The translations under genes and the position numbers were made by a program. This document shows positions 25,994 to 34,003 of a stretch of 64,000 nucleotides of DNA, in pieces; the stretch's first letter is position 1, and each line of letters begins with the position of its first letter. The notes under the pieces are model-generated. The model saw only the letters and a list, made by a program, of their open reading frames with translations, ran no database searches and had not been told where the DNA came from. Source of the stretch: Arthrobacter globiformis (GTDB lineage: Bacteria > Actinomycetota > Actinomycetes > Actinomycetales > Micrococcaceae). The stretch is taken from NCBI RefSeq assembly GCF_030817195.1, contig NZ_JAUSYZ010000001.1:4650001-4714000 (forward strand), given 5' to 3'.

Positions 25994-26671
25994 ATGGACA
26001 TCGAGGTATTGCGCCGCGCACCCCTTTTCGCCACGCTGGACGATGACGCGTTCCGCCTGCTGACGGACGAACTGACCGAGGTCGACCTGTCCCGCGGTGC
26101 ATCCGTTTTCCGCGAGGGCGACCAGGGTGACCAGCTCTACTTCATTGTCTCCGGCAAGGTGAAGCTCGGCCGCACCTCCCCCGACGGCCGCGAATCCCTG
26201 CTGGCCATCCTCGGCCCGGGTGAGCTCTTCGGCGAGATGGCCCTGTTCGACCCGAGCCCGCGCACCGCCACGGCCACCGCGGTCTCGGAGACTCGCCTGG
26301 CCGGCCTCAAGAACGAGAGCCTGAACTCCCTGCTACGGACCCGTCCCGAGGTCTCGGCCCAGCTGCTGCAGGCACTGGCCCGCCGCCTCCGCCGCACCAA
26401 TGACTCCCTTTCGGACTTGGTCTTCTCTGACGTGCCCGGCCGCGTGGCCAAGGCCCTCCTGGACCTCGCCGACCGCTTTGGCCGTCCTGCCACCGACGGC
26501 GTACTCGTGGCGCACGAGCTCACCCAGGAAGAGCTGGCCCAGCTGGTTGGCGCCTCCCGCGAAACCGTCAACAAGGCACTGGCCGAGTTCGTCCAGCGCG
26601 GCTGGCTGCGCCTCGAGGCACGCGCCGTCGTGATCTTGGACATGCAGCGCCTCCGACAGCGCTCCCGCTAG
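25994..26671 (+). CDS. crp: Crp/Fnr-family global regulator
   Basis: A 225-residue regulator. ATG 25994 (MDIEVLRRAPLF) has a strong CAGGAGAATTT ribosome site; an upstream ATG in frame is ignored. The cyclic-nucleotide domain spans residues 10-125 with GELFGEMALFDPSPRTATATA, the cAMP phosphate-binding cassette including Arg and Thr. The winged HTH is at about 150-215 (LTQEELAQLVGASRETVNKALAEFVQRGW). It corresponds to mycobacterial Crp and corynebacterial GlxR, which control central and acetate metabolism. A terminator follows. Confidence 0.93.
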   Translation: MDIEVLRRAPLFATLDDDAFRLLTDELTEVDLSRGASVFREGDQGDQLYFIVSGKVKLGRTSPDGRESLLAILGPGELFGEMALFDPSPRTATATAVSETRLAGLKNESLNSLLRTRPEVSAQLLQALARRLRRTNDSLSDLVFSDVPGRVAKALLDLADRFGRPATDGVLVAHELTQEELAQLVGASRETVNKALAEFVQRGWLRLEARAVVILDMQRLRQRSR

Positions 26672-26681
26672 CGAAACGAGC

Positions 26682-26716
26682 AAAGGCCGCCCCAATCGGG
26701 GCGGCCTTTGCTGTTT
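26682..26716 (+). terminator. Terminator of crp
   Basis: A perfect 12-bp stem (AAAGGCCGCCCC) around an AATC loop, followed by GCTGTTT, 10 bp after the crp stop. Confidence 0.88.
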
Positions 26717-26742
26717 AACTCACCACGGGCGGACGGGAAAAC

Positions 26743-27074
26743 CCGCTAGTTGAGCCTGTCGAAACCAACTGTCCGGGCCCTGCTCGAGACGAAAACTGAG
26801 GAAGCGTCGGGAAAAAAGCGACGAAACCTGAGGAAGCGTCGGGAAGAAAGCGACGAAACCTGAGGAAGCGTTGGTTCCTTGACCGCGAGTCGGGCTGCGG
26901 GCCTTCGGAAAGGAGCGCATCGCGGCGCATCGGGGTCCGGAGGTCGCCCGCGACCGGAGGGGTCCCTATGCGTCGTGTCTAAGCGACGCCGAAGGGCCGC
27001 CGCCCGGCGGACGCAAGCACCAGCGACGCGGAGGTGACCAGAAACGAACGGATCTCGACAAGCTCGATCAGCGG
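26743..27074. mobile_element. MITE-like intergenic element with inverted ends
   Basis: The left end CCGCTAGTTGAGCCTGTCG (26743 on) and the right end CGACAAGCTCGATCAGCGG (to 27074) are imperfect inverted copies over about 25 bp; both carry the TTGAGCYTGTCGA-type motif that I recall as a widespread intergenic repeat in Micrococcales. Between them lie three 32-bp tandem repeats and a GGTCGCCCGCGACC palindrome. There is no transposase frame in the 332 bp. Call is inferential; target-site duplications were not evident. Confidence 0.45.
26796..26873. repeat. Three tandem copies of a 32-bp unit
   Basis: The unit begins CTGAGGAAGCGTCGGGAA and recurs at exactly 32-bp steps (26796, 26828, 26860); the third copy is partial (about 14 bases). 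Copies 1 and 2 differ only in an A/G in the A-run and one base near the end. Confidence 0.8.
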
Positions 27075-27094
27075 ACGGAACCAGAAGCGGAGGC

Positions 27095-28006
27095 TTAGCG
27101 TTCGCGCTGGGGCTCTCCGGCTATGGTTTTTGCCGCCTCGACTTCGAGCATGAGCGTCCCGTTTTCTTCGACCAGCCTGGGCTGGTAGACGTGGGGGGTG
27201 CGCTTGTAGCTGAGGTACGCGATGCAGCCGTTGGCTTTCGCCATCTTCTCCAGCATGATCTCGGCGCCGGGGACCATGAGCTGCCCGAGCGTGAGGCCGA
27301 CGGTGTTCTCCTGGCCCACCTCGTCGCCCAGGGCAGTAGTGTCGCGTTCGGCGATCGCCTTGGTCGCGCACACCCACCGGCCCCAGACGCCCTTGCTCTC
27401 CAGGATGGAGGGCTGCTGGTTCATGGGGACGGTGGCGGCGAAGTACCGCGTGTTGAAGCGCCGGTGCGCGAAGTCCGGGCTGAGCCAGTTTACGAGCGGC
27501 TTGAGCAGGTCGGTGCGCAGGGACAGGCCGCGTTTGGCCAGCTCCTCGGTGAACGACTTTTCCTGCGACGCCACGGCTTCCCGGGCCTTCATCCACTCGG
27601 CAGTGGATGTCGCCTCCACGGTGGAGGACAGGTCCGGGCCGGCCAGTAGCACACCGGTTTCCTCGAACAGTTCGCGGACGGCACCCACCACGTGCCGGCG
27701 GGCCAGGCCGACGTCGTCCGTTCCCATCTGCTCGGCCCAGTGCTGGGGCGAGGGCCCCAGCCAGCCAACGGCGTCGTCGTCGGACGCGTCCAGGGAACCG
27801 CCAGGGAAGGCGACGACACCCAGCGGCGATTCCCCCGGCCGGTAGCCGAGCCAGGTTTCCAGGCCGGTGGGCGAATCCCGAAGGAGCACCACGGAGGAAG
27901 CGAAACGGGGTTTGCGGGGGGTCCGCTCGCCGTGTTCGAGCCAGCTTCGTGCCGCCCCTTCAAGATCGGGAGGAAGAACGAAGAGCCGACGTGCTAGATG
28001 GGGCAA
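27095..28006 (-). CDS. NUDIX hydrolase with long insertion in the box region
   Basis: A 303-residue NUDIX protein. The box is split: FPGGSLDASDDDA, then about 30 residues, then ARRHVVGAVRELFEETGVLL, so the REXXEEXG catalytic helix is intact. The start is most likely TTG 28006 preceded by AGCAGTAGG; no nearby ATG is better placed. It follows RidA and DUF4177 on the same strand. In related genomes a metallo-beta-lactamase-fold gene sits between this type of gene and crp; here a repeat-rich stretch occupies that space. Its substrate is unknown. Confidence 0.8.
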   Translation of the reverse strand: MPHLARRLFVLPPDLEGAARSWLEHGERTPRKPRFASSVVLLRDSPTGLETWLGYRPGESPLGVVAFPGGSLDASDDDAVGWLGPSPQHWAEQMGTDDVGLARRHVVGAVRELFEETGVLLAGPDLSSTVEATSTAEWMKAREAVASQEKSFTEELAKRGLSLRTDLLKPLVNWLSPDFAHRRFNTRYFAATVPMNQQPSILESKGVWGRWVCATKAIAERDTTALGDEVGQENTVGLTLGQLMVPGAEIMLEKMAKANGCIAYLSYKRTPHVYQPRLVEENGTLMLEVEAAKTIAGEPQRER

Positions 28007-28022
28007 AGGAACCTACTGCTCC

Positions 28023-28556
28023 CTAGCTGAATTCGGCGATCAGTTCGACTTCCACCGGAGAGTCGAGCGGCAGGACTGAAACGCCGACGGCGGAACGGGC
28101 GTGCTGGCCCGCGTCACCGAAGACCCGGCCCAGGAGTTCGGACGCGCCGTTGATGACGCCGGGCTGGCCGGTAAAGGAAGGATTGGAGGAGACGAAGCCC
28201 ACAACCTTGACAATGCGCGTGATGCGGTCGAGGTCACCGATGACGCTCTTGACGGCGGCCAGGGCGTTCACCGCACAGACGGCGGCGTATGCCTTCGCGT
28301 CTTCCGGCGACACAGTCGGCTCGTCCGAGGTCCCCTCGGTGCCGGCGGACACCTTGCCGGTAGCTTCGAGTTTGCCGTTAATAAACGGCAGCTGTCCGGA
28401 CGTGTAAACGTGGTTGCCGGAGACGACGGCCGGCACGTAGGCGGCGACTGGCGCGGCAACTTCCGGGAGAGTGAGTCCCAACTCGGCGAGACGCTGCTCG
28501 ACGGCGGACGATGGCGTCAGATCAGCGCTGGAAGCGGTTTCCTGGGGGGTGGTCAT
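28023..28556 (-). CDS. RidA/YjgF-family protein
   Basis: A 177-residue member of the Rid family, whose founding member hydrolyses reactive enamine/imine intermediates. Typical segments are VVSGNHVYTSGQLPFINGKL, AVNALAAVKSVIGDLDRITRIVKVVGFV and ARSAVGVSVLPLDSPVEVELIAEF. The start ATG at 28556 is 2 bp after the DUF4177 stop. The first 30 residues are a variable extension (TTPQETASSADLTPSSAVEQ). The long form without the RidA catalytic Arg pattern is common in actinobacteria; exact activity is uncertain. Confidence 0.85.
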   Translation of the reverse strand: MTTPQETASSADLTPSSAVEQRLAELGLTLPEVAAPVAAYVPAVVSGNHVYTSGQLPFINGKLEATGKVSAGTEGTSDEPTVSPEDAKAYAAVCAVNALAAVKSVIGDLDRITRIVKVVGFVSSNPSFTGQPGVINGASELLGRVFGDAGQHARSAVGVSVLPLDSPVEVELIAEFS

Positions 28557-28557
28557 G

Positions 28558-28713
28558 CTACTGCTTCTCCCTCTTAAGGTAGGCGACAAGGCCGTTGCCG
28601 TCGGGTCCGGGGACTACCTGAACAAGCTCCCAGCCGTCGTCTCCCCACTGGTCCAGAATCTGCTTCGTGGCGTGGATGATGAGCGGAATCGTGGCGTACT
28701 CCCATTTGGTCAT
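28558..28713 (-). CDS. DUF4177 small protein
   Basis: A 51-residue protein (MTKWEYATIPLIIHATKQIL, then DDGWELVQVVPGPDG and YLKREK). It matches the small DUF4177 proteins that lie just upstream of RidA genes in actinobacteria (I recall Rv3678A). The ATG at 28713 is fixed by length and similarity. It begins the DUF4177-ridA-NUDIX operon and is divergent from the PBP gene across 37 bp. The function is unknown. Confidence 0.8.
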   Translation of the reverse strand: MTKWEYATIPLIIHATKQILDQWGDDGWELVQVVPGPDGNGLVAYLKREKQ

Positions 28714-28750
28714 GAAATAAAGCCTAATCGTTGCCGGTAAACTGGAGAAC

Positions 28751-31093
28751 ATGGCGACTCGTAAGAACCCCATATTCGACACGGCCACCACCCTCGGTAA
28801 AATTTTTGGTTTCCTTGGCGTGAGCGCTATTTGTGGTGTCCTCGTGGCCGGCCTGCTGGTTCCTGCAGCCGCCGTTTCGGGCAGCACAGCCAGCGGCTCG
28901 ATCGAATTCTTTGACACCCTGCCCGCTGAACTCCAGGTGGACCCGCCCAGCCAGTCCACCAAGGTCCTGGCCGCGGACGGGAGCGTGATCGCCAACCTGT
29001 ACGCGGAGAACCGCACCCGCGTTCCGCTGGACCAGATCTCCCCGTTCATGAAGGACGCGGTGATCGCCATTGAGGACAGCCGGTTCTACGAACACGGCGG
29101 TGTGGACACCACCGGCATCCTCCGCGCCCTGGTCGCCACGGCGCGCGGCAACAAGCAGGGCGCCTCCACCATCACGCAGCAGTACGTCAACAACGTCCTC
29201 AACGCCAACCTTGAAGCGGAAGGCAACTCCGACGCGATCAAGCTCAACGGTGTTAACAAGGGTGTCGGCGACAAGCTCCGCGAAATGAAGCTCGCGATCG
29301 CCCTGGAGAAGAAATTCACCAAGGAGCAGATCCTTGAGGGCTACCTGAACATCGTCTTCTTCAACCGTGATGCATACGGCATTGAGGCCGCCTCCAAGTT
29401 CTTCTTCAGCACCACCGCGAAGAACCTGACGCTCCCCCAGGCCGCGCTGCTTGCCGGCCTCGTGAACAGCCCGTCGGCCTTTGACCCGATCACCAACCCG
29501 GACAACGCCAAGAAGCGCAGGGACCTGGTCCTGAGTGCGATGCTCACCCACGGCAAGATCACCAAAGCCCAGTACACCGCCGCCGTGGCCACCCCTGTCA
29601 CGCCGAAGGTGACTCCGGCACGGCAGGGCTGCGCCTACTCGCCCACCGCCCCGTACTTCTGTGACTACGTCCTGCACCTCCTGCTGAACAACCCGGCCTA
29701 CGGAGCGGATGCCACCGAACGCGAGAAGAAGGTGTTCCGTGGCGGCCTGACCATCAAGACCACCCTGGATCCGAAGGCGCAGAAGACTGCGCAGGACCAG
29801 GTGAACGCCGCTGCGGGCGCAAATCCGGACAAGTGGGGCGCTGCCCTGGTTTCCGTTGAACCGGGCACCGGCAAGATCACCAACATGGCCCAGAACACCT
29901 CATGGTTTGCAGGCAAGGGCAAATTCGACTCCCAGATCAACTTCAGCGTTGATCAGTACGACGACCAGGGCAATGACCTGAACGGCCTCGGCGGTGCGCA
30001 GCCCGGCTCCACCATGAAGCCGTTCACATTTGCCGAGTGGCTGAACGAGGGCAAGTCGATGAACACCATCGTCGACGCCTCCCAGCGACGGTACCCGCAG
30101 AGCTTCCCGTGGCAGAACACCTGCCCCACTCCCACCGTGGGCTGGTACGACAGCACGAACGGCACCGATGACCTCCAGAACGCCGAAGAGGGTTACTACC
30201 GGCCCATGACCGTGCTGGACGGCCTGAAGAACTCCATCAACACGGCCACGTTCGCGTCGGCCTCACAGGTTGACCTGTGCGGCATCCAGAAGGTCGTGGA
30301 CGCCGTCGGGCTGCACGGCGGCCTGCCGACCCGTGACAAGGACACCAACGCGATAGTCGATGCGAATCCGAGCATCACCATGACTACACTGGGCAACCTG
30401 CTGGGTTCCACCCAGACCGCTCCCCTGACCATGGCCAGTGCCTTTGCCACGTTCGCGAACGACGGCAAGTACTGCGCCCCGATTGCCATCACCTCGGTGA
30501 CCGACCAGACCGGCGCGCAGCTGCCGGCGCAGTCTCCGGCCTGCCGTGACGCCCTCAAGCCCGAGGTGGCGCGCGGCGTGAACTATGCGCTTCAGAAGGT
30601 GCTAAACGAGGGATCCGGTTCACTCATCCAGCCCAGGATTTCCACCGAGACCAACTTCCCGATCGCGGCCAAGACCGGTACGTCCAACAACAACGGCTCC
30701 ACCTGGGTTGTCGGACACACCATGGGCCTCGCAACGGCTGCCTGGTTCGGCGACGCGCTCGGTGCCCAGGACCGGGCCGGCCAGAACGTGACGGTCAACG
30801 GCAAGTTCTACACGGGCATTGACGGTTACATGATCGCGGGACCGATGTTCTCCAACTTCATGTCCCAGATTGCGCCCGGCTACGGCACGGACCCCTTCCC
30901 GGAACCGCCGTCGAACCTGCTTTACGGCGCGCCGCAGTACCAGCCCCCCGTCCCGAACAACCCCTCGCAGGACGGAGGCACCGGCGGAAACAGGGACACT
31001 GGCAATACCGGTGGAAACACCGGGGGCACCGGCAACAACGACAACAACGGCAATAACAATGGAAACGGCAACAGCACCAAGGGGAACGGCTGA
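28751..31093 (+). CDS. Class A penicillin-binding protein (transglycosylase/transpeptidase)
   Basis: A 780-residue bifunctional peptidoglycan synthase, of the PonA2 type by position. A membrane anchor at about residues 20-43 is followed by the GT51 domain with catalytic Glu108 (AIEDSRFYEHGGVD) and ASTITQQYVNN. The transpeptidase has Ser420-x-x-Lys423 (GSTMKPFTF), an SxN motif in KNSINTATF, and Lys641-Thr-Gly. The last 55 residues are a Gly/Asn/Thr-rich tail. It precedes the metallophosphoesterase gene by 2 bp, as in mycobacteria. It acts outside the membrane in wall growth. Confidence 0.93.
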   Translation: MATRKNPIFDTATTLGKIFGFLGVSAICGVLVAGLLVPAAAVSGSTASGSIEFFDTLPAELQVDPPSQSTKVLAADGSVIANLYAENRTRVPLDQISPFMKDAVIAIEDSRFYEHGGVDTTGILRALVATARGNKQGASTITQQYVNNVLNANLEAEGNSDAIKLNGVNKGVGDKLREMKLAIALEKKFTKEQILEGYLNIVFFNRDAYGIEAASKFFFSTTAKNLTLPQAALLAGLVNSPSAFDPITNPDNAKKRRDLVLSAMLTHGKITKAQYTAAVATPVTPKVTPARQGCAYSPTAPYFCDYVLHLLLNNPAYGADATEREKKVFRGGLTIKTTLDPKAQKTAQDQVNAAAGANPDKWGAALVSVEPGTGKITNMAQNTSWFAGKGKFDSQINFSVDQYDDQGNDLNGLGGAQPGSTMKPFTFAEWLNEGKSMNTIVDASQRRYPQSFPWQNTCPTPTVGWYDSTNGTDDLQNAEEGYYRPMTVLDGLKNSINTATFASASQVDLCGIQKVVDAVGLHGGLPTRDKDTNAIVDANPSITMTTLGNLLGSTQTAPLTMASAFATFANDGKYCAPIAITSVTDQTGAQLPAQSPACRDALKPEVARGVNYALQKVLNEGSGSLIQPRISTETNFPIAAKTGTSNNNGSTWVVGHTMGLATAAWFGDALGAQDRAGQNVTVNGKFYTGIDGYMIAGPMFSNFMSQIAPGYGTDPFPEPPSNLLYGAPQYQPPVPNNPSQDGGTGGNRDTGNTGGNTGGTGNNDNNGNNNGNGNSTKGNG

Positions 31094-31095
31094 CC

Positions 31096-32043
31096 GTGAC
31101 TGATCTTTCACGCGTGGCAAGCCGCGTCCGTAGCATCGGGCGCGGCTTTGCCGTCACCACCGCCGCCGGAACGGCGGCCGCTTTGGCCGCCACAGCCTAC
31201 GGATTGTGGGAAAAGAACCAGTTCGTCCTCCGCGAGGAGACCGTCCCGATCCTTCCTACGGGCAGGGCACCGTTCCGGATCCTCCACCTGAGCGACATCC
31301 ACTTCGTTCCGGGCCAGACGGGCAAGGCGGAGTGGCTGCAGTCTCTGGCGGCGCTCAGGCCGGACCTTGTGGTGAACACTGGCGACAACCTCAGCCACCC
31401 CAAAGCCGTGGACCCCCTTCTCAACGCGCTGGCACCGCTCATGGAGTTCCCGGGCGTGTTTGTCCCGGGTTCCAATGACTACTACGCGCCCAAGCTGAAG
31501 AACCCCGCCGCCTACCTGATGGGGCCCTCTAAGGCCGCACCCGACCGGGAGGAACTTGACTGGCCGCGACTGCGGTCCGGCTTCGGCATGGGTGGCTGGA
31601 TCGATCTGACCAACCGGCACCAGTCGGTGGTCCTGAATGGCATGCGGTTCGATTTCTCCGGTGTGGATGATCCGCACCTTAACCGCGAACGCTATGCCGG
31701 CTGGCCGCGCGGCACCAGGGGCCAGAACGCCAAGGATCACCTGCGCGTCGCCGTCATCCACGCCCCCTACCAGCGGGTCCTGGATCACTTCACCGAGGAC
31801 GGCGCGGACCTGCTCCTGGCCGGCCACACGCACGGCGGCCAGCTGTGCATTCCGGGGTACGGCGCCGTCGTCGCCAATTGCGACATTCCCACCTGGCGGG
31901 CCAAAGGGCTTAACGACTGGACCAGCAACGGAAGCACGACGCCGGTCAACGTCTCGGGCGGGATCGGCACCTCCCGCTTTGCACCGGTCCGCATCGCCTG
32001 CAAGCCCGAGGCCGTCCTGCTGACGCTCACCCCGCGCGTCTGA
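31096..32043 (+). CDS. Membrane-anchored metallophosphoesterase
   Basis: A 315-residue calcineurin-like phosphoesterase. The start is GTG 31096, 2 bp after the PBP stop. One N-terminal hydrophobic helix (residues 15-35) is followed by the metal-site series: LHLSDIHF, NTGDN, VPGSNDYY, VAVIHAP and AGHTHGGQL. The substrate is not known; family members cleave phosphodiesters or lipid-linked phosphates. Its place after a class A PBP suggests a role at the cell envelope. Confidence 0.88.
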   Translation: MTDLSRVASRVRSIGRGFAVTTAAGTAAALAATAYGLWEKNQFVLREETVPILPTGRAPFRILHLSDIHFVPGQTGKAEWLQSLAALRPDLVVNTGDNLSHPKAVDPLLNALAPLMEFPGVFVPGSNDYYAPKLKNPAAYLMGPSKAAPDREELDWPRLRSGFGMGGWIDLTNRHQSVVLNGMRFDFSGVDDPHLNRERYAGWPRGTRGQNAKDHLRVAVIHAPYQRVLDHFTEDGADLLLAGHTHGGQLCIPGYGAVVANCDIPTWRAKGLNDWTSNGSTTPVNVSGGIGTSRFAPVRIACKPEAVLLTLTPRV

Positions 32044-32125
32044 CCGCTCGCGCTGTCAGCCGCCGGGCGAACTGTTGGTCCTCCGGTGACTGATCACCTG
32101 TGAAGGGTGCCATCCATGGCATAGG

Positions 32126-32146
32126 GTAGTTGCTACGGGAAACTAC
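32126..32146. promoter_or_regulatory. Inverted repeat upstream of the ABC exporter
   Basis: GTAGTT-N9-AACTAC, perfect 6-bp arms, 40 bp before the start of the first exporter gene. It has the size of a MarR/TetR-type operator, but no such regulator gene is adjacent. Confidence 0.35.
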
Positions 32147-32185
32147 ATCACAGTTGATTCACACAGCTGAGTTCAAGAAGCGGGC

Positions 32186-34003
32186 ATGGCCAAGCAGAGT
32201 TCATTTTTTCGATCCGTCAGCCGTCTCTATCCGCATGTTAAGCCGGTCCTGCCGCGGCTGATTATGGGCCTGATGTCCGCACTCCTGGCCAGTGTGGTTG
32301 CCCTGACCATCCCGCAGGTACTGCGCGTGCTCATCAACGACTCCCTCCGGCCCGGGGCCACCGCCGGGGCCGTGTGGGGCTCGGCCGGCCTCATCCTGGC
32401 CCTGGGCGTCGCCGAAGCCGTACTGGTTGCCCTGCGCCGCACTTTCGTGATCAACCCGGCAACTACCGTGGAAACCCGGATGAGGGTCTCGCTTTACGGC
32501 CACCTGCAGGACCTCCCCGTCGCCTTCCATGACCGCTGGGGCTCCGGCCAGCTGCTCTCCCGCGCCATGACCGATCTCAACTTCATCCGGCGCTGGATGG
32601 CGTTCGGGGCCATCATGCTCGTGGTGACCACCCTGACCGTGGTGATCGGCGTCGTCGTCATGTTCACCATGAGCTGGCAGCTGGCCCTGATATTCCTGGC
32701 CGCCGCGGGACCCGTGATGGTCTATGGCTTCCGTTTCCGGGCCCGCTTCAGCAAGGTCACCCGGCGCAGCCAGGACCAGGCGGGCGACCTCGCCACCACC
32801 GTTGAGGAATCCGTCCACGGCATCCGTGTGCTGAAGGCCTTCGGCCGCAGCCGCGAGGCATTGGAGACCTTCAACGGCCAGGCCGAGGAACTGCGCCAGA
32901 CGGAGATCGCCAAGGCCAGGCACCAGGCAGTCTTCAGCATGGTGGTGACGCTCCTGCCCGAGCTGGCGCTGGGCACAGGCCTGGTTACGGGCATTCTGCT
33001 CGCAGCCGGCGGCCAGCTCAGCATCGGCTCCCTCGTGGCCTTCTTCGCCACCGCCGCCGTCATCGCGGCGCCCGTGGAGTTCTCCGGCATGCTGCTGGCC
33101 ATGGCGCTGACGGCGAAAACGGCGCTGGACCGGCACTTCGAGGTCATGGATGCCCAAAACACCATCACCAGTCCCGCGGAACCCCGCCGCCCGGCCGACG
33201 TCAAGGGCGCGCTGAGCTTCAACAACGTGACGTTCGCGTTCGACGACGCCCCGGACAAACCGGTCCTGAAGGACGTCCGGCTGGACATCTGTCCGGGCGA
33301 GACCATGGCCCTGGTGGGCATCACCGGCAGCGGCAAGAGTGCCCTGCTGCAGCTCGTACCCCGGCTCTATGACGTCACCGCGGGTTCCATCACACTCGAC
33401 GGCGTGGACCTGCGGGCATTCAGCGTTGAAGAACTCCGCGCCCTCGTGGCCGTGGCCTTCGAGGACACCACCCTGTTCTCCAGCTCGGTGCGCGACAATG
33501 TGCTGCTCGGCGTCCGGGCCGGGGACGCCGACACCCGGGAGGAAATCCTCGCGGAGGCCCTGGACACGGCACAGGCGCACTTCGCCTATTCGCTGCCCGA
33601 GGGGCTGGACACCCTCATCGGCGAGGAGGGCCTCAGCCTCTCCGGCGGCCAGCGCCAGCGCCTCGCCCTGGCGCGGGCCATCGCGGCCCGGCCCTCCGTG
33701 CTGGTCCTTGACGATCCCCTTTCCGCACTGGACGTGAACACCGAAGAGCTCGTGGAAAACCGGCTGCGGGAGGTGCTGGCCGGCACCACCACGCTCATCG
33801 TCGCCCACCGCCCCTCCACTGTGGCGCTGGCCGACCGGGTGGCGCTGCTGGAGAACGGCCGCATCGCCGCCGTCGGAACCCATACCGAACTGCTGGCCGG
33901 GAACAGCCATTACCGGTACGTAATCGCTAGCCTGGAGACGGAGCCCCGCGATCTGGACTCCGAGCTGTCGGCCCTCGACGACACAGAGGAGGTCAGCCAA
34001 TGA
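32186..34003 (+). CDS. ABC exporter half-transporter, degenerate catalytic site
   Basis: A 605-residue type IV ABC exporter subunit: six membrane helices (to about residue 300) and an ATPase domain. Walker A is GITGSGKSALL (near 377), the signature LSGGQRQRLALARA is canonical, but Walker B reads VLVLDDPLSALD with Asp510 where the catalytic Glu should be. That pattern marks the degenerate-site partner of heterodimeric exporters such as TmrAB or BmrCD. The ATGA overlap with the next gene shows coupled translation. Cargo is unknown; lipids, drugs or peptides are possible. Confidence 0.9.
   Translation: MAKQSSFFRSVSRLYPHVKPVLPRLIMGLMSALLASVVALTIPQVLRVLINDSLRPGATAGAVWGSAGLILALGVAEAVLVALRRTFVINPATTVETRMRVSLYGHLQDLPVAFHDRWGSGQLLSRAMTDLNFIRRWMAFGAIMLVVTTLTVVIGVVVMFTMSWQLALIFLAAAGPVMVYGFRFRARFSKVTRRSQDQAGDLATTVEESVHGIRVLKAFGRSREALETFNGQAEELRQTEIAKARHQAVFSMVVTLLPELALGTGLVTGILLAAGGQLSIGSLVAFFATAAVIAAPVEFSGMLLAMALTAKTALDRHFEVMDAQNTITSPAEPRRPADVKGALSFNNVTFAFDDAPDKPVLKDVRLDICPGETMALVGITGSGKSALLQLVPRLYDVTAGSITLDGVDLRAFSVEELRALVAVAFEDTTLFSSSVRDNVLLGVRAGDADTREEILAEALDTAQAHFAYSLPEGLDTLIGEEGLSLSGGQRQRLALARAIAARPSVLVLDDPLSALDVNTEELVENRLREVLAGTTTLIVAHRPSTVALADRVALLENGRIAAVGTHTELLAGNSHYRYVIASLETEPRDLDSELSALDDTEEVSQ

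Noticed and set aside
26796..26873. Possible small CRISPR array from 32-bp repeats
   Set aside because: The repeats are directly tandem without spacers and no cas genes are near.
26979..27596. A minus-strand frame of 205 codons overlapping the NUDIX gene
   Set aside because: It is a different frame of the NUDIX gene plus the repeat region, with Arg/Pro-rich shadow composition.
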